Assembly (NCBI GenBank): GCA_016699675.1
Contig: CP064985.1
Span: 3,534,001 to 3,598,000 of the forward strand
Reading direction: 5' to 3'
DNA: 64,000 nt
DNA from: Austwickia sp.
Lineage (GTDB): Bacteria; Actinomycetota; Actinomycetes; Actinomycetales; Dermatophilaceae
Part shown: piece after piece, positions 47,796-56,555 of the stretch
Layout: every line of letters begins with the position of its first letter
How positions within the stretch are numbered: the first letter of the stretch is position 1
Notes under the pieces: model-generated
The model's input: only the letters and a program-made list of their open reading frames with translations
Databases searched by the model: none
What the model was told of the DNA's origin: nothing
Translations under genes and position numbers: made by a program

Positions 47796-48470
47796 TCAGG
47801 TCTGGACCGCGATCTCGTCTCCTAACGTGAACCCCCGGCTGAGCCGCAGCTCGTCGCCACTCCAGAAAAGTCCGGGGTCGTAGAAGCTGCTCGGCATGCC
47901 GTTGTCAAGCAGGCCCATGGCCTCGTAGGTCACCGCCACGACTTCGGCGCAGTAGGCCTCCCGGGCGTCCATCGGGGCCGGCGCCAACCGCCCTGGCCGG
48001 CCGGGCAGCGGCCACCGCCGCGGGTCGGCCAGGCGACCCGCCCGGCCGCGCAGCCAGCGGGCCGTGAGCCGCGCGGTGGACGGGAACGGGGTACCGTCCC
48101 ACTGGGCGATGACCCGCAGCAGCGCGTCCTCCTGGGCCCGGTCCACCTCGGGCGAGAGCTGGCGCAGCCACGCCTGCTGGGCGTAGCGGCCGGTCCACTG
48201 GTCGACGGCCGCTCGCAGGTCGTGCAGCTGTACCCCGCGCTGATGGGCCCCGGCCCACACGTCGTACAGGCCCTTGCCCAGCTCGGCGTGCCACATGAGC
48301 GGCGGCAGATCGTCGAGGACCACGGCCATGCCGACGTGGTTGACCGGCGCGTTCGTCGCCACCCGGATGGCCCGGTCGGCCACCGTGCGGCCGCGGAAAA
48401 TCCAGATGTCCCCGGTGCGGGTGACCTCGGCGGCGTGGTCCAGGCGGATAGTCGACGGGGGAAGCGGCAT
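47796..48470 (-). CDS. YiiX/NlpC-P60-like (permuted papain fold) protein
   Basis: A 224-residue protein. GDIWIFRGR, NAPVNHVGMAVVL (His) and REAYCAEVVAVTYEAMGLL (Cys) fit the circularly permuted papain-like amidases of the YiiX/YaeF type, where His precedes Cys. No signal peptide is visible. The substrate is unknown; lipid- or peptide-amide hydrolysis is inferred from relatives. Confidence 0.65.
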   Translation of the reverse strand: MPLPPSTIRLDHAAEVTRTGDIWIFRGRTVADRAIRVATNAPVNHVGMAVVLDDLPPLMWHAELGKGLYDVWAGAHQRGVQLHDLRAAVDQWTGRYAQQAWLRQLSPEVDRAQEDALLRVIAQWDGTPFPSTARLTARWLRGRAGRLADPRRWPLPGRPGRLAPAPMDAREAYCAEVVAVTYEAMGLLDNGMPSSFYDPGLFWSGDELRLSRGFTLGDEIAVQT

Positions 48471-48511
48471 GGGCTCAGTGTGCCAAGGCTGGCGGGGCGT
48501 ACCCTGGCGCG

Positions 48512-48745
48512 ATGGCGAGCCGCATCCCCCGAGACCGCACGAGAAGCCGCCGCCTGCTGCGGCACGCGCTGCAGGCGCTGGGCATCGCGGGGCTGGCCGG
48601 CGTGGCGGCGACCGGGGTTCTGGTCGTTCGCGATCAGCGGCGCCGCGCGGTGCTGACGCCGGAGGAGGTGCGGGAGCGGCTGCGGGCCCGGTACGCGGAG
48701 GCGGAACACCCGCAGCGTGCAGAACCGCAGGTCACTGACTCGTAG
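48512..48745 (+). CDS. Small single-pass membrane protein, 77 aa
   Basis: Basic N-terminus, one membrane helix (ALGIAGLAGVAATGVLVV, residues 24-41), then a charged cytosolic-like tail with EEVRERLRARYAEAE. I do not recognise the family. It is divergent from the YiiX-like gene, starting 41 bp away, so both probably share a control region. Confidence 0.55.
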   Translation: MASRIPRDRTRSRRLLRHALQALGIAGLAGVAATGVLVVRDQRRRAVLTPEEVRERLRARYAEAEHPQRAEPQVTDS

Positions 48746-48799
48746 CGCACGGATCATCGCGGATTCGTAACGCGCGGATTCGTGCCCAGGGACGCCGAA

Positions 48800-48912
48800 G
48801 CGGCCGCGGCCCCGACGGGCCACGGCCGCTCCTGACACTCGACCTGCGCCGGCGTCCGCTCGGCGTTCGAGCGGACGCCGGCGCCGATCACCCCTGGCGC
48901 GTGCCGGGGTGA
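48800..48912. terminator. Three consecutive hairpins between convergent genes
   Basis: 48800-48829 (13-bp arms, one mismatch, loop of four), 48846-48884 (perfect 17-bp arms GCGCCGGCGTCCGCTCG/CGAGCGGACGCCGGCGC, loop of five) and 48888-48912 (TCACCCC/GGGGTGA). They fill the gap between the small membrane protein and the lectin-LysM gene and should stop transcription from both sides. Confidence 0.75.
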
Positions 48913-48922
48913 CCCCGTCGGA

Positions 48923-49486
48923 TCACGGGATGACGAGCTGCTGACCGACGTTGATGAGGTCCGGGTTGGCGATGCCGTTGGCGGTGGCGATCTTCATGTA
49001 CTGGCTGCCGTCGCCGTAGTAGCGCTCGGCGATGGCCCACAGGGTGTCGCCGTCCTGGACGGTGTAGGTCTGCTGCGCTGGCGCGGCGGGCGCGGGCGCC
49101 GGGGCGGAGACCGCGGGCTCGGCCGGGGCGGCGGGGGCCGGGGCGTCGCCATCGGCCGTGTCGGTGCCGGTGGACCAGAGGGCCTGGCCGTCGCCGCCAT
49201 ACACCACCACGTTGCGGTCGTCCTGCAGCTCCAGGCGGGCCCCGGAGTTGCCGTTCGTGCCCGTGGACCACTTCGCGTCGCCACCGGAGTAGAGCACGAC
49301 GTTGCCGTCGTCCTGCACGCTGAGGCGGTCGATGCCCTGCCCGTTGGTGCCGCTCGCCCACACGACGTCGCTGCCCTGCTGAAGGACGAGGTTGCCGTCG
49401 TCCTGAAGCGCGAGGACGAACTTGCCCGTGGAGGACGACAGGCTCTCCCCGCGGTTCAGGCCCTGGCCTGCGGACAGTGAGTTCAT
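48923..49486 (-). CDS. Bulb-type lectin + LysM protein
   Basis: A 187-residue two-domain protein. Residues 10-105 hold three mannose-binding (B_lectin) repeats, LQDDGNLVLQ, VQDDGNVVLY and LQDDRNVVVY; the last two match QxDxNxVxY, the first has Gln for Tyr. An Ala/Pro linker follows, then a LysM domain (YTVQDGDTLWAIAERYYGDG to GQQLVIP) for peptidoglycan binding. There is no signal peptide at the chosen ATG (AGGGGAG upstream) or in the frame before it, so the export route is unclear; similar bacterial lectins are released on lysis or by other routes. Confidence 0.85.
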   Translation of the reverse strand: MNSLSAGQGLNRGESLSSSTGKFVLALQDDGNLVLQQGSDVVWASGTNGQGIDRLSVQDDGNVVLYSGGDAKWSTGTNGNSGARLELQDDRNVVVYGGDGQALWSTGTDTADGDAPAPAAPAEPAVSAPAPAPAAPAQQTYTVQDGDTLWAIAERYYGDGSQYMKIATANGIANPDLINVGQQLVIP

Positions 49487-49640
49487 AAAGGATCTCCCCT
49501 GGAGTCTTGGGCCGGTGGCCACGCGGGACCGCATGGCTGCGCCGTGGTCCCGGCGCGTGACCCACGGCGAACGTAACATCGGCTCTGGCCTCATGCCATC
49601 CCATGTCCGATTTGCCACGATCACTCGCCGGCTGCGCCCG

Positions 49641-50990
49641 TTAACGGGGTGACCAGTCAGTTTGTCGCTCCCGCCGGGGGGCGCCGGTGCGCGGCTGACG
49701 GCCCGGGGCGGGTGCGTCGGGTAGGGGAGCGCCGACGCTCACGCCGACCTGCGCCCACGCCGCGCGGACCGCCTCGGCGACCTCCCCGTCGCCGTAGCGG
49801 CGCTTGGCGGCGGCCTCGGTGGCGGCGGCGAAGCGCGCGAAGTCGGCGTCCTTGGGCAATCCGCCGGCGGTCAGCGTGTCGAACCAGATCCGCCCGGCCC
49901 GTTCCCAGGCGTGCCCGCCGAGTGCCTCGGCGAGCAGGTAGAACGCGCGGTTGGGGATGCCGGAGTTGACGTGGACGCCGCCGTTGTCTCCCGAGTCGTC
50001 GTGCGGCATCTCCCGGTAATCGCGCATGTGCGCCGGCTGCGGGTCCTTGCCGAGGCGCGGGTCGTCGTACGCCGTGCCGGGGGCATTCATGGAGCGCAAC
50101 GCGACGCCCTGCACGCCGGACTCGAAGAGTTGCGCTCCGACCAGCCAGGACGCCTGCTCGACGGTTTGACCCAGCAGGTACTGCTCGGTCAGCACACCGA
50201 AGACGTCCGAGATTGACTCGTTGAGCGCGCCCGGCTGGGCGAGGTAGATCAGCCCCGCCGTGTATTGCGTGAGCCCGTGCGCCAGTTCGTGCCCGATGAC
50301 GTCGACCGAGTCGGTGAAGCTGCGGAAGATCACCCCGTCGCCGTCGCCGAACACCATCTGGTCGCCGTTCCAGAAGGCGTTGTCGTAGCCCTGCCGGAAG
50401 TGCACGCTCGCGACGAGTGGGAGCGCGCGGCCGTCGAGGCTGTCCCGGCCGTAGACGTCCCTGAGGAGGTGCCAGGTGGCGCCCAGCCCGTCGTACGCCT
50501 CGTTCGCGGACTCGTCGCCCACCGGCCCGCCACCCTCCGGGCGCACCAGATCGCCGGGCAGCGTAGAGCGGTGCTGCGCGTCGTGAACGCGCCGCTGCGG
50601 CGTCGCCGCGGCCGGTGGCCCGGGGGGCGCCGGCTTAGGGGCCTCCTTGCGGCGCCGCGCCTGGTCGAGGTCGGCACGCAGCGTCCGGTCGTCCTCGTGG
50701 CCGATTTTCTCCAGGAGGTCGATCGGGACGATCCCGCGAAGCCCCGCGCCGCCCTTCTCGCTGCCGCCCCGGTCGTCGTCCGCGTGGTCGTCCCCTGCCG
50801 GCCCGGCGTCGAGGTCGGGGGAGCGCGCGGGGTCCGGTCGGGGCGCTCGCGCGGCGCGAACCTCCCGCTGGGACCGCATGGTGGCCTCCACGCGCAGCGT
50901 GTGTGCGGCGCGTTCGGCGACCTCGCCGTCGCAGTGGGTCGCGACCGCGTCGAGGAGGTACGGCGGGAGGATCGAGCAGTACGTCGTCAT
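49641..50990 (-). CDS. M4-family metallopeptidase (protealysin-like)
   Basis: A 449-residue thermolysin-fold zinc protease. Zinc site VIGHELAHGLTQ (HExxH) with the third ligand in GALNESISD; the catalytic-cleft histidine is in GGVHVNSGIPNRAFY. The short N-terminal propeptide begins with CSILPPYLLDAVA, the PPYLL motif of protealysin-type precursors, and no signal peptide precedes it. A hydrophilic Asp/Ala/Pro-rich linker separates propeptide and protease. ATG 50990 is favoured. Confidence 0.88.
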   Translation of the reverse strand: MTTYCSILPPYLLDAVATHCDGEVAERAAHTLRVEATMRSQREVRAARAPRPDPARSPDLDAGPAGDDHADDDRGGSEKGGAGLRGIVPIDLLEKIGHEDDRTLRADLDQARRRKEAPKPAPPGPPAAATPQRRVHDAQHRSTLPGDLVRPEGGGPVGDESANEAYDGLGATWHLLRDVYGRDSLDGRALPLVASVHFRQGYDNAFWNGDQMVFGDGDGVIFRSFTDSVDVIGHELAHGLTQYTAGLIYLAQPGALNESISDVFGVLTEQYLLGQTVEQASWLVGAQLFESGVQGVALRSMNAPGTAYDDPRLGKDPQPAHMRDYREMPHDDSGDNGGVHVNSGIPNRAFYLLAEALGGHAWERAGRIWFDTLTAGGLPKDADFARFAAATEAAAKRRYGDGEVAEAVRAAWAQVGVSVGAPLPDAPAPGRQPRTGAPRRERQTDWSPR

Positions 50991-51106
50991 GCCCACCACT
51001 GTGCCGCTCGGCACCGACAGCGGAAAGCACTGTCCGACAACGGAAAAGCAGGGCCACGCGCAAGGGCAAGCTGGGGCACTTGCCACGCAAAGGGCCAAGC
51101 GCATCG

Positions 51107-51140
51107 ACATAATGTCCGTGCCGCGGCACAGGCATTATGT
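51107..51140. promoter_or_regulatory. 34-bp palindrome upstream of the M4 protease gene
   Basis: ACATAATG...CATTATGT outer arms with GTGCC-GC-GGCAC at the centre; only two mismatched pairs in 17. The arms contain CATAAT on both strands, close to a -10 hexamer. It lies 117 bp before the protease start and 55 bp after the patatin stop, so it may be an operator or a terminator. Confidence 0.5.
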
Positions 51141-51194
51141 CGGTAGCGGGGCGAGGCCACGCCGGGCGTGACGACGAGGCGGGATCGAAGGGGG

Positions 51195-52061
51195 TCAGAC
51201 GCGGCTGGCCGGGCGCCCGGCGGCCAGGAAGGCGCCGACCTCCTCGGCGAGTCGGAGGCCGTGGGCGTGCGCGACGAGGGCGGTCGGGATGCACCGGGCC
51301 GCGCTCAGGGAATGCGGGCCCATCTCTCGGCGCGCCGCGATGTCGGGCAAGACCAACAGGGACTCGGGCGCGCCGGGGAGCGCGTCGAGCTGGCGCCGGG
51401 CCCCCGGGGACGCCGCCGTACCGTCCTCCACGGAGGACACCACCAGGACGCGGCCGAACCCGGCCGCCACGTCGACGTTGGCGGCCGAGGCCACGCTGCC
51501 ATCCAGGTAGCTGTCGGAGCCGATCCGGACGGGCGGTCGGCGACCCGGCGCCGCCGTACTGGCCGCCGCCGACTCGGCCAGCGTGCCCGTCCGCGCGAGG
51601 ACGACCCGCTCGGCCGTCTCGGCGTGCACCGCGACGATCCACAGCGGCCACGCTGGCCAGTCGGCGCTTCCGACCAGGTCGCGGACCCGCTCGCGGTGGT
51701 CCACGACCTCCGGCGCGGTCCGCGCGAAGGCCGCCACGGCCGCGCGATGCGCGGCAGGGCTGCGATGCCGGACCCCGAGCCAGGCGAGCTGGGCCATCGC
51801 CTTGGCAGGCATCGCGCCGGTCTCCTGCACGCCGTGCTCCAGCAGGTCGCGGTGCTGCGCCTCGGGCGTCAGGCCCGCGGCGGCGCGGGCGGCCACGATG
51901 GCCCCGGCGGACGTGGCGATCACCGTGCGGTCCCGCGCGCCGGTGAGGATGCCGGCGCCGCCCTCGGCCAATCCCGCCAGGATCCCGGTGAGCCAGGCGC
52001 GGCCGGTCAGCCCGGTCCCGCCCAGCACGACCGCGAGTCCGGACCTGCCATAAGTGCTCAT
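51195..52061 (-). CDS. Patatin-like phospholipase
   Basis: A 288-residue lipid acyl hydrolase homologue. Oxyanion loop VLGGTGLTGRAWLTG; nucleophile elbow VIATSAGAIVAA, where the usual GxSxG has Ala for the first Gly; catalytic aspartate in SYLDGSVAS. The Ser-Asp dyad is complete. No signal peptide, so probably cytosolic or membrane-peripheral. No ribosome site stands out. Confidence 0.82.
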   Translation of the reverse strand: MSTYGRSGLAVVLGGTGLTGRAWLTGILAGLAEGGAGILTGARDRTVIATSAGAIVAARAAAGLTPEAQHRDLLEHGVQETGAMPAKAMAQLAWLGVRHRSPAAHRAAVAAFARTAPEVVDHRERVRDLVGSADWPAWPLWIVAVHAETAERVVLARTGTLAESAAASTAAPGRRPPVRIGSDSYLDGSVASAANVDVAAGFGRVLVVSSVEDGTAASPGARRQLDALPGAPESLLVLPDIAARREMGPHSLSAARCIPTALVAHAHGLRLAEEVGAFLAAGRPASRV

Positions 52062-52175
52062 GCCTCCCTTAGTACCTGCTCACCTGACGTAATCTGCGGC
52101 GCCACCCCGGTCGGATGACGAGACGCGCCGATTGCCGCGTGGACTCGCGCGCGGGCGCTGTGGCACGCTGACCAC

Positions 52176-52244
52176 GTGTTCGTCACTGCCGCGCGCGTGC
52201 CCGCCCCGTCTGGGCGACTTCTTCGCCGCCGCGACGGGGCCTGA
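52176..52244 (+). CDS. Putative leuA leader peptide, 22 aa
   Basis: GTG-initiated ORF reading VFVTAARVPAPSGRLLRRRD and ending GA, with a tandem CTT CTT pair, codons rare in DNA this GC-rich, ahead of the pairing segments at 52229-52268. Leucine starvation would stall a ribosome there. Short leader peptides before leuA have been predicted in actinobacteria by comparative genomics; this one is read from sequence only. Confidence 0.5.
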   Translation: MFVTAARVPAPSGRLLRRRDGA

Positions 52245-52268
52245 TCGACCGGGCCGTCCCCGTCGCGG
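52204..52268 (+). promoter_or_regulatory. Attenuator-like alternative hairpins upstream of leuA
   Basis: GCCCCGTC (52203-52210) can pair with GACGGGGC (52233-52240); alternatively CCGCGACGGGG (52229-52239) pairs perfectly with CCCCGTCGCGG (52258-52268). Both use 52233-52239, so they exclude each other, and the first overlaps the Leu codons of the leader ORF. A ribosome stalled at CTT CTT would free the second hairpin. No T-run follows, so the control mechanism (termination or RBS access) is open. Confidence 0.5.
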
Positions 52269-52356
52269 AGAGCGCCGCTGCCCTCGCCACGTGCAGCCCT
52301 GGCAGGCCTGGAGCTTCGAACCGCAAGGCCACCCAGGACGAGGAAGACACGAGACG

Positions 52357-54165
52357 ATGAAGAACAACCAGCAGCCCTCCGGCATGCCGATCGTGAAGTA
52401 CCGCAGCTTCGAAGAGGTCATCCCCACCAGGCTGGCGGACCGCACCTGGCCGGACCGCGTGATCACCACGGCCCCGCGCTGGTGCGCCGTCGACCTGCGC
52501 GACGGCAACCAGGCCCTCATCGACCCCATGAACGCCGAGCGCAAGCTGCGGATGTTCCAGCTGTTGGTGCGGATGGGTTACAAGGAGATCGAGATCGGGT
52601 TCCCGTCGGCGAGCCAGACCGACTACGACTTCGCGCGGTTGCTGATCGAGGACGGGCACATCCCCGATGACGTGACCATCCAGGTGTTGACCCAGGCGCG
52701 GGACCACCTGGTGGAGCGGACATACGACGCCATCGCCGGCGCGCACAGCGCCGTCGTGCACTTCTACAACTCGACGTCGATCCTGCAGCGCGAGGTCGTC
52801 TTCCACACCGACGTCGACGGGGTCACCGATATCGCCGTCCAAGCCGCGCGGCTGTGCCGCAAGCTGGAGCAGCAGATCCCGGACACGAAGATCACCTACG
52901 AATACAGCCCAGAGTCGTTCACCGGCACTGAGCTGGCTGCCGCTGTCTCGGTCTGCAATGCCGTCATCGAGGAGATCGACCCGCGGCCGGACGCGCCGAT
53001 GATTATCAATCTGCCGGCCACGGTGGAGATGGCCACGCCGAACGTCTACGCCGACTCGATCGAATACATGCACCGCCACCTGGCCCGCCGCGACTCGGTG
53101 ATTTTGTCGCTGCACCCGCACAACGACCGGGGGACCGGCGTCGCCGCGGCCGAGCTGGGATATCTGGCCGGGGCCGACCGCATCGAGGGCTGCCTGTTCG
53201 GCAACGGCGAGCGCACCGGCAACGTCTGCCTGGTGACGCTGGGGTTGAACCTGTTCAGCCAGGGCATCGACCCGCAGATCGACTTCTCGGACATCGACGA
53301 GATCCGGCGTACGGTCGAGCACTGCAACCAGTTGCCGGTGGGGGAGCGGCACCCGTACGGCGGGGATCTGGTGTATACGGCGTTTTCGGGGTCCCACCAG
53401 GACGCCATCAAGAAGGGCTTCGAGGACATGGAGCGCCGGGCTGCCGCCGAGGGCAAGTCCATCGACGAGCTGGTCTGGGGCGTCCCGTACTTGCCGATCG
53501 ACCCGCACGACGTCGGCCGGTCGTACGAGGCCGTGGTGCGGGTCAACAGCCAGTCCGGTAAGGGCGGCGTGGCGTACCTGATGAAGTCCGAGTACGGCAT
53601 GGACCTGCCGCGGCGCCTGCAGATCGAGATGAGCGCCGTCGTCCAGCGCAAGACCGACACCGAGGGCGGCGAGGTCGGCGCGGCCCAGATGTGGTCGATC
53701 TTCGCGGACGAGTACCTGCCTGGGACCAACGAGGGCGCGGCCGCGTGGGGTCGCTTCGCGCCGGTCTCGTCGAAGACCACCTCGGACCCCGATGGTCGGG
53801 ACCACGTCGAGGCGGTGGTCACCGACCGGGGTCGCCAGGTGACGTTGGATGGCCACGGCAACGGGCCGATCGCGGCGTTCATCGACGGGCTGCACTCGTA
53901 CGGGATCGACGTGCGGGTCCTCGACTACTCCGAGCACGCGCTGAGCTCGGGCGGGGACGCGCGGGCGGCGTCGTACGTCGAGTGCGCCGTCGGCGACCGC
54001 GTCCTGTGGGGCGTCGGGGTGCACGCCTCGATCGTGCGGGCGTCGTTCATGGCGATCCTGTCGGCGGTCAACCGGGCACAGCGCTCGGAGTCCGAGGCGG
54101 GCCGGGGCATGTCCGGCGTGGGTCAAGAGGGCACGGCGATCAGCCGCCCCGGCGGCGGCCCCTGA
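52357..54165 (+). CDS. leuA: 2-isopropylmalate synthase
   Basis: First committed step of leucine synthesis: acetyl-CoA plus 2-ketoisovalerate. It has 602 residues, of the long actinobacterial type. CAVDLRDGNQALIDPM opens the TIM barrel; LSLHPHNDRGTGVAAAELGYLAGADRIEGC carries the HxH metal site; the C-terminal LeuA dimer domain for leucine feedback starts near VEAVVTDRGRQV. ATG 52357 has GAGGAAGACACGAGAC upstream. The frame upstream of it overlaps the leader region. Confidence 0.95.
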   Translation: MKNNQQPSGMPIVKYRSFEEVIPTRLADRTWPDRVITTAPRWCAVDLRDGNQALIDPMNAERKLRMFQLLVRMGYKEIEIGFPSASQTDYDFARLLIEDGHIPDDVTIQVLTQARDHLVERTYDAIAGAHSAVVHFYNSTSILQREVVFHTDVDGVTDIAVQAARLCRKLEQQIPDTKITYEYSPESFTGTELAAAVSVCNAVIEEIDPRPDAPMIINLPATVEMATPNVYADSIEYMHRHLARRDSVILSLHPHNDRGTGVAAAELGYLAGADRIEGCLFGNGERTGNVCLVTLGLNLFSQGIDPQIDFSDIDEIRRTVEHCNQLPVGERHPYGGDLVYTAFSGSHQDAIKKGFEDMERRAAAEGKSIDELVWGVPYLPIDPHDVGRSYEAVVRVNSQSGKGGVAYLMKSEYGMDLPRRLQIEMSAVVQRKTDTEGGEVGAAQMWSIFADEYLPGTNEGAAAWGRFAPVSSKTTSDPDGRDHVEAVVTDRGRQVTLDGHGNGPIAAFIDGLHSYGIDVRVLDYSEHALSSGGDARAASYVECAVGDRVLWGVGVHASIVRASFMAILSAVNRAQRSESEAGRGMSGVGQEGTAISRPGGGP

Positions 54166-54253
54166 CGCCGTACGGCGCCTCCCCCCGCCCCCAACCCTGC
54201 CTCCGCTCCGGGCCCCGGCCCCGCCCCCCAGCCTGACGAGAGTTCACTCGCAT

Positions 54254-54297
54254 CAGGGTGGGTGAACACCTACGAGCTGGAGGGTCCACCCACCCTG
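54254..54297. repeat. Stem-loop repeat, copy A
   Basis: CAGGGTGGGTGAAC (54254-54267) and GTCCACCCACCCTG (54284-54297) pair with one mismatch, 88 bp after leuA; followed by GAGAGGAGTC. A second copy in the same orientation is at 59686. Beyond this I see nothing coding between leuA and the IS3 element. Confidence 0.7.
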
Positions 54298-54344
54298 AGA
54301 GGAGTCGACACTCCTGGCGGTACGTGTCAAGGTGTTTGGGACAT

Positions 54345-55395
54345 TTAGGCCGCTTCGGAAGTGTGGGAAGCGGAGCTGGTCTGGATGCTGGCTGGCGGCT
54401 GGTTGATCCAGGCCTTGGTCGGCACCTTGGGTGCCTGGGGGCGGCCGCCCGGGAAACGGTCGGGACGGGCCCGCCAGGCCGCGTCCAGGGTCTCTTGACG
54501 GGTCCGGCGTTGATCGCGCCAGGTCCCGTCATGGACGGAACAAGGGGTGTACAGCCCGATCCCGCAATGCCGGTGATGCTGGTTGTAGTAGCCGGCGAAA
54601 TCGCGCATGAATATTTGCGCGTCGATCAGCGACCCGAAGTCGTCGGGGAAGGCAGGACAGTACTTGAGGGTTTTAAACGCCGCTTCGGAGTAGGGATTGT
54701 CGTTACTGACCTTGGGTCGCGACAACGACCTGGTGATATCCAGCGCCGACAGGAGCTGCGCGACGGTGCCCGAGGTCATCGGGCCGCCATTATCCGAATG
54801 AATGTATCGAGGCAGGACGCCGCGGTTCGCGCGGATCGCGGCATCGATGAAGTCGCGGGCCAACACCTTATCCTCACGGGTATGGACTTCGACGTGAATG
54901 ATTTTCCGGGAGTAGATATCAATCATCACGTACGCGCTGTAGTACACCCCCTTGCTCGGGCCCTTGAGTTTGGTGATGTCCCAGCTGAACACCTGATCGG
55001 GGCCGGTAGCCAGCAGCTGCGGCTTGACCCGCGAGGGGGTGGGAAGCGACCGCCCGCCGCTCACGAACTTGCTGGTGAGCACGCAGGATTCGGTACATCG
55101 TGGATACCGAGCACAGGTACCGGCCCTCGTCCAGCAGCGTGGCCCACACCTGCGCGGGGGCCTTATCGGCGAACCGGTCGCTGTTGAGGACCTCCAGCAC
55201 AGCAGCCGTCTCAGCGGGGCTCAACGCCGAGGGCATCACCTTGGGTTTGGGCGCCCGAGACGGTCCGAACGGTTTCCTGTCCCGGGCCCGCCACCGATAC
55301 ACACTCGAGCGGGCAATCCCGGTCAACGCCGACGCAGCGCTGGTCCCGGCCAGGGCCTCGATCGCCTCGAACGCGGGCCACAGCACCGCGGTCAC
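54345..55395 (-). CDS. IS3 transposase OrfB (rve integrase), frameshifted
   Basis: Catalytic subunit with the DDE triad WDITKL, IHSDNGG and NPYSEAAFKTLKY; the D-to-E spacing is 35 as expected. N-terminal part (VTAVLWPAFEAIEAL to YRILRAHQQVRERR) is in one frame and SLPTPSRVKPQLLATGPDQV onward in another; one G too many in the GGG near 55063 explains it. GTG 55395 overlaps the orfA stop. A GGGAAAG heptamer at 55401-55407 lies in the right register for programmed -1 slippage from orfA into orfB. Confidence 0.8.
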
Positions 55396-55759
55396 TGCTG
55401 CTTTCCCGGCGCGCTCTTGGACACCGTCTCCAAGAGCGCGTGTGCTTTTCCCATGACCTCCAACATCGATTTCGTCATGTCCAACTCGGCCTGCAACCGC
55501 ACATTCTCGGCCTCTAACTGGGCCTGCCGCGAACGGTCCCGGCTCGGGGTCAGACCCGCAACCGGGGTATCCCGCAAACGGCCCTCCTCGACCGCTTTGC
55601 GCCACTTCTGCACATGAGAGTCATACAAACCCTCACGACGCAAAATCGCGCCCCGCGCCCCGGACCGTCCGCCGCGTCATACTCCTGGACCACCGCCGCC
55701 TTAAACGCCGCCGTGAACCTACGCCGCGAAGACCGCGCCGGCCGATCCGCCTGACTCAT
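55392..55759 (-). CDS. IS3 transposase OrfA (HTH), frameshifted
   Basis: DNA-binding subunit. MSQADRPARSSRRRFTAAFKAAVVQEYD is the first helix block (residues 1-28); ILRREGLYDSHVQKWRKAVE follows in another frame. One missing G in the GGGG run complementary to 55658-55661 would join them as GPGARGAILRREGLY, which fits the family. The C-terminal coiled segment LEAENVRLQAELDMTKSML is a leucine zipper for oligomerisation. Confidence 0.75.
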
Positions 55760-55861
55760 CGTCACCGATCCATCTGCTCTCTCGCCCCGTCAACCACCAC
55801 ACAACCGGACCCACCGGCTGTCCCACTGCACCTTGACAGACAGGGTGGCGCCGGCGGCGCC

Positions 55862-55930
55862 GCGGGGGATGGGGGGAGTGCCGCGGGGCGATGGGGGGAG
55901 TGCCAGGCGGGGCCGGGGCGATGGGGCGGA
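55862..55930 (+). repeat. G-rich tandem repeat
   Basis: GCGGGGGATGGGGGGAGTGCC (55862-55882), a close copy at 55883-55904, and a partial one at 55912-55930. G-tracts of four to six could form quadruplexes. It lies between the IS3 element and the interrupted gene; no gene is seen in 55839-56035. Confidence 0.65.
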
Positions 55931-56555
55931 CCAGACGGGCCGGGGCTGGGGCTCTGCCTATCCACACCCCCTCGGCTACGCACAGGTTCTCGGCGAGGTC
56001 GGGGGCGGCGTTTGTCGGGCCCGCACACTGCACCCATGGACCTCGCCACCTTGGCCACGACCTGCTTCATCGGTGCCAGCTACGGACTGCGCAGCACCGC
56101 GGAGCTGCGCCAACGCGGCGTCGAGAAGGAGGCGCTCGCGAGCCTGCTGCGCCACAACGTGCTGACGCGGGTGACGACGGGCTACTTCGCTCTCGCCGAC
56201 CCGCGGCTGGAGCCGCTGGCGGCGCAGGTGCGAAGGGCCCGAGCGCTCGAGCTGCGATACGGGCACAGGGTCATGGCCAGCCATCACCTCGCCGTCGCGA
56301 TGCGGGGACTTCCTCTGCGTTCCCTCCCGACCGAGCTGGTCCACCTCACCTACCGACATGGTGGGCGCTATCGGCGGCGGTCGGATCACATCGTTCACGC
56401 CGCGCCCTCGGGCTTGGTCGTCGCCCGTGTGTCAAGGGACAGTCGGAACTGCCCAGTGGCGGACATGAAAGCTGCCCGCTGACGGTCACGAGATCTGCCC
56501 GGTGGTGGCCACGGGATCTACCCAAGGGGGTTGTGGCCACCACCGACCAGGGTGG

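Larger units (their letters stand above)
54325..55838 (-). mobile_element. IS3-family insertion sequence, 1514 bp
   Basis: Ends are TGTCAAGGTG...TGGGACA type: 54325-54343 and the inverse of 55819-55838 match with a short difference in the middle. It contains orfA and orfB on the minus strand. Both ORFs are broken by apparent single-base indels, so the element is either decayed or misread. No convincing target duplication is visible at the ends (TACG left, GACA right). Confidence 0.85.

Noticed and set aside
53691..54236. 181-codon ORF overlapping the end of leuA
   Set aside because: Same-strand shadow of leuA in another frame.
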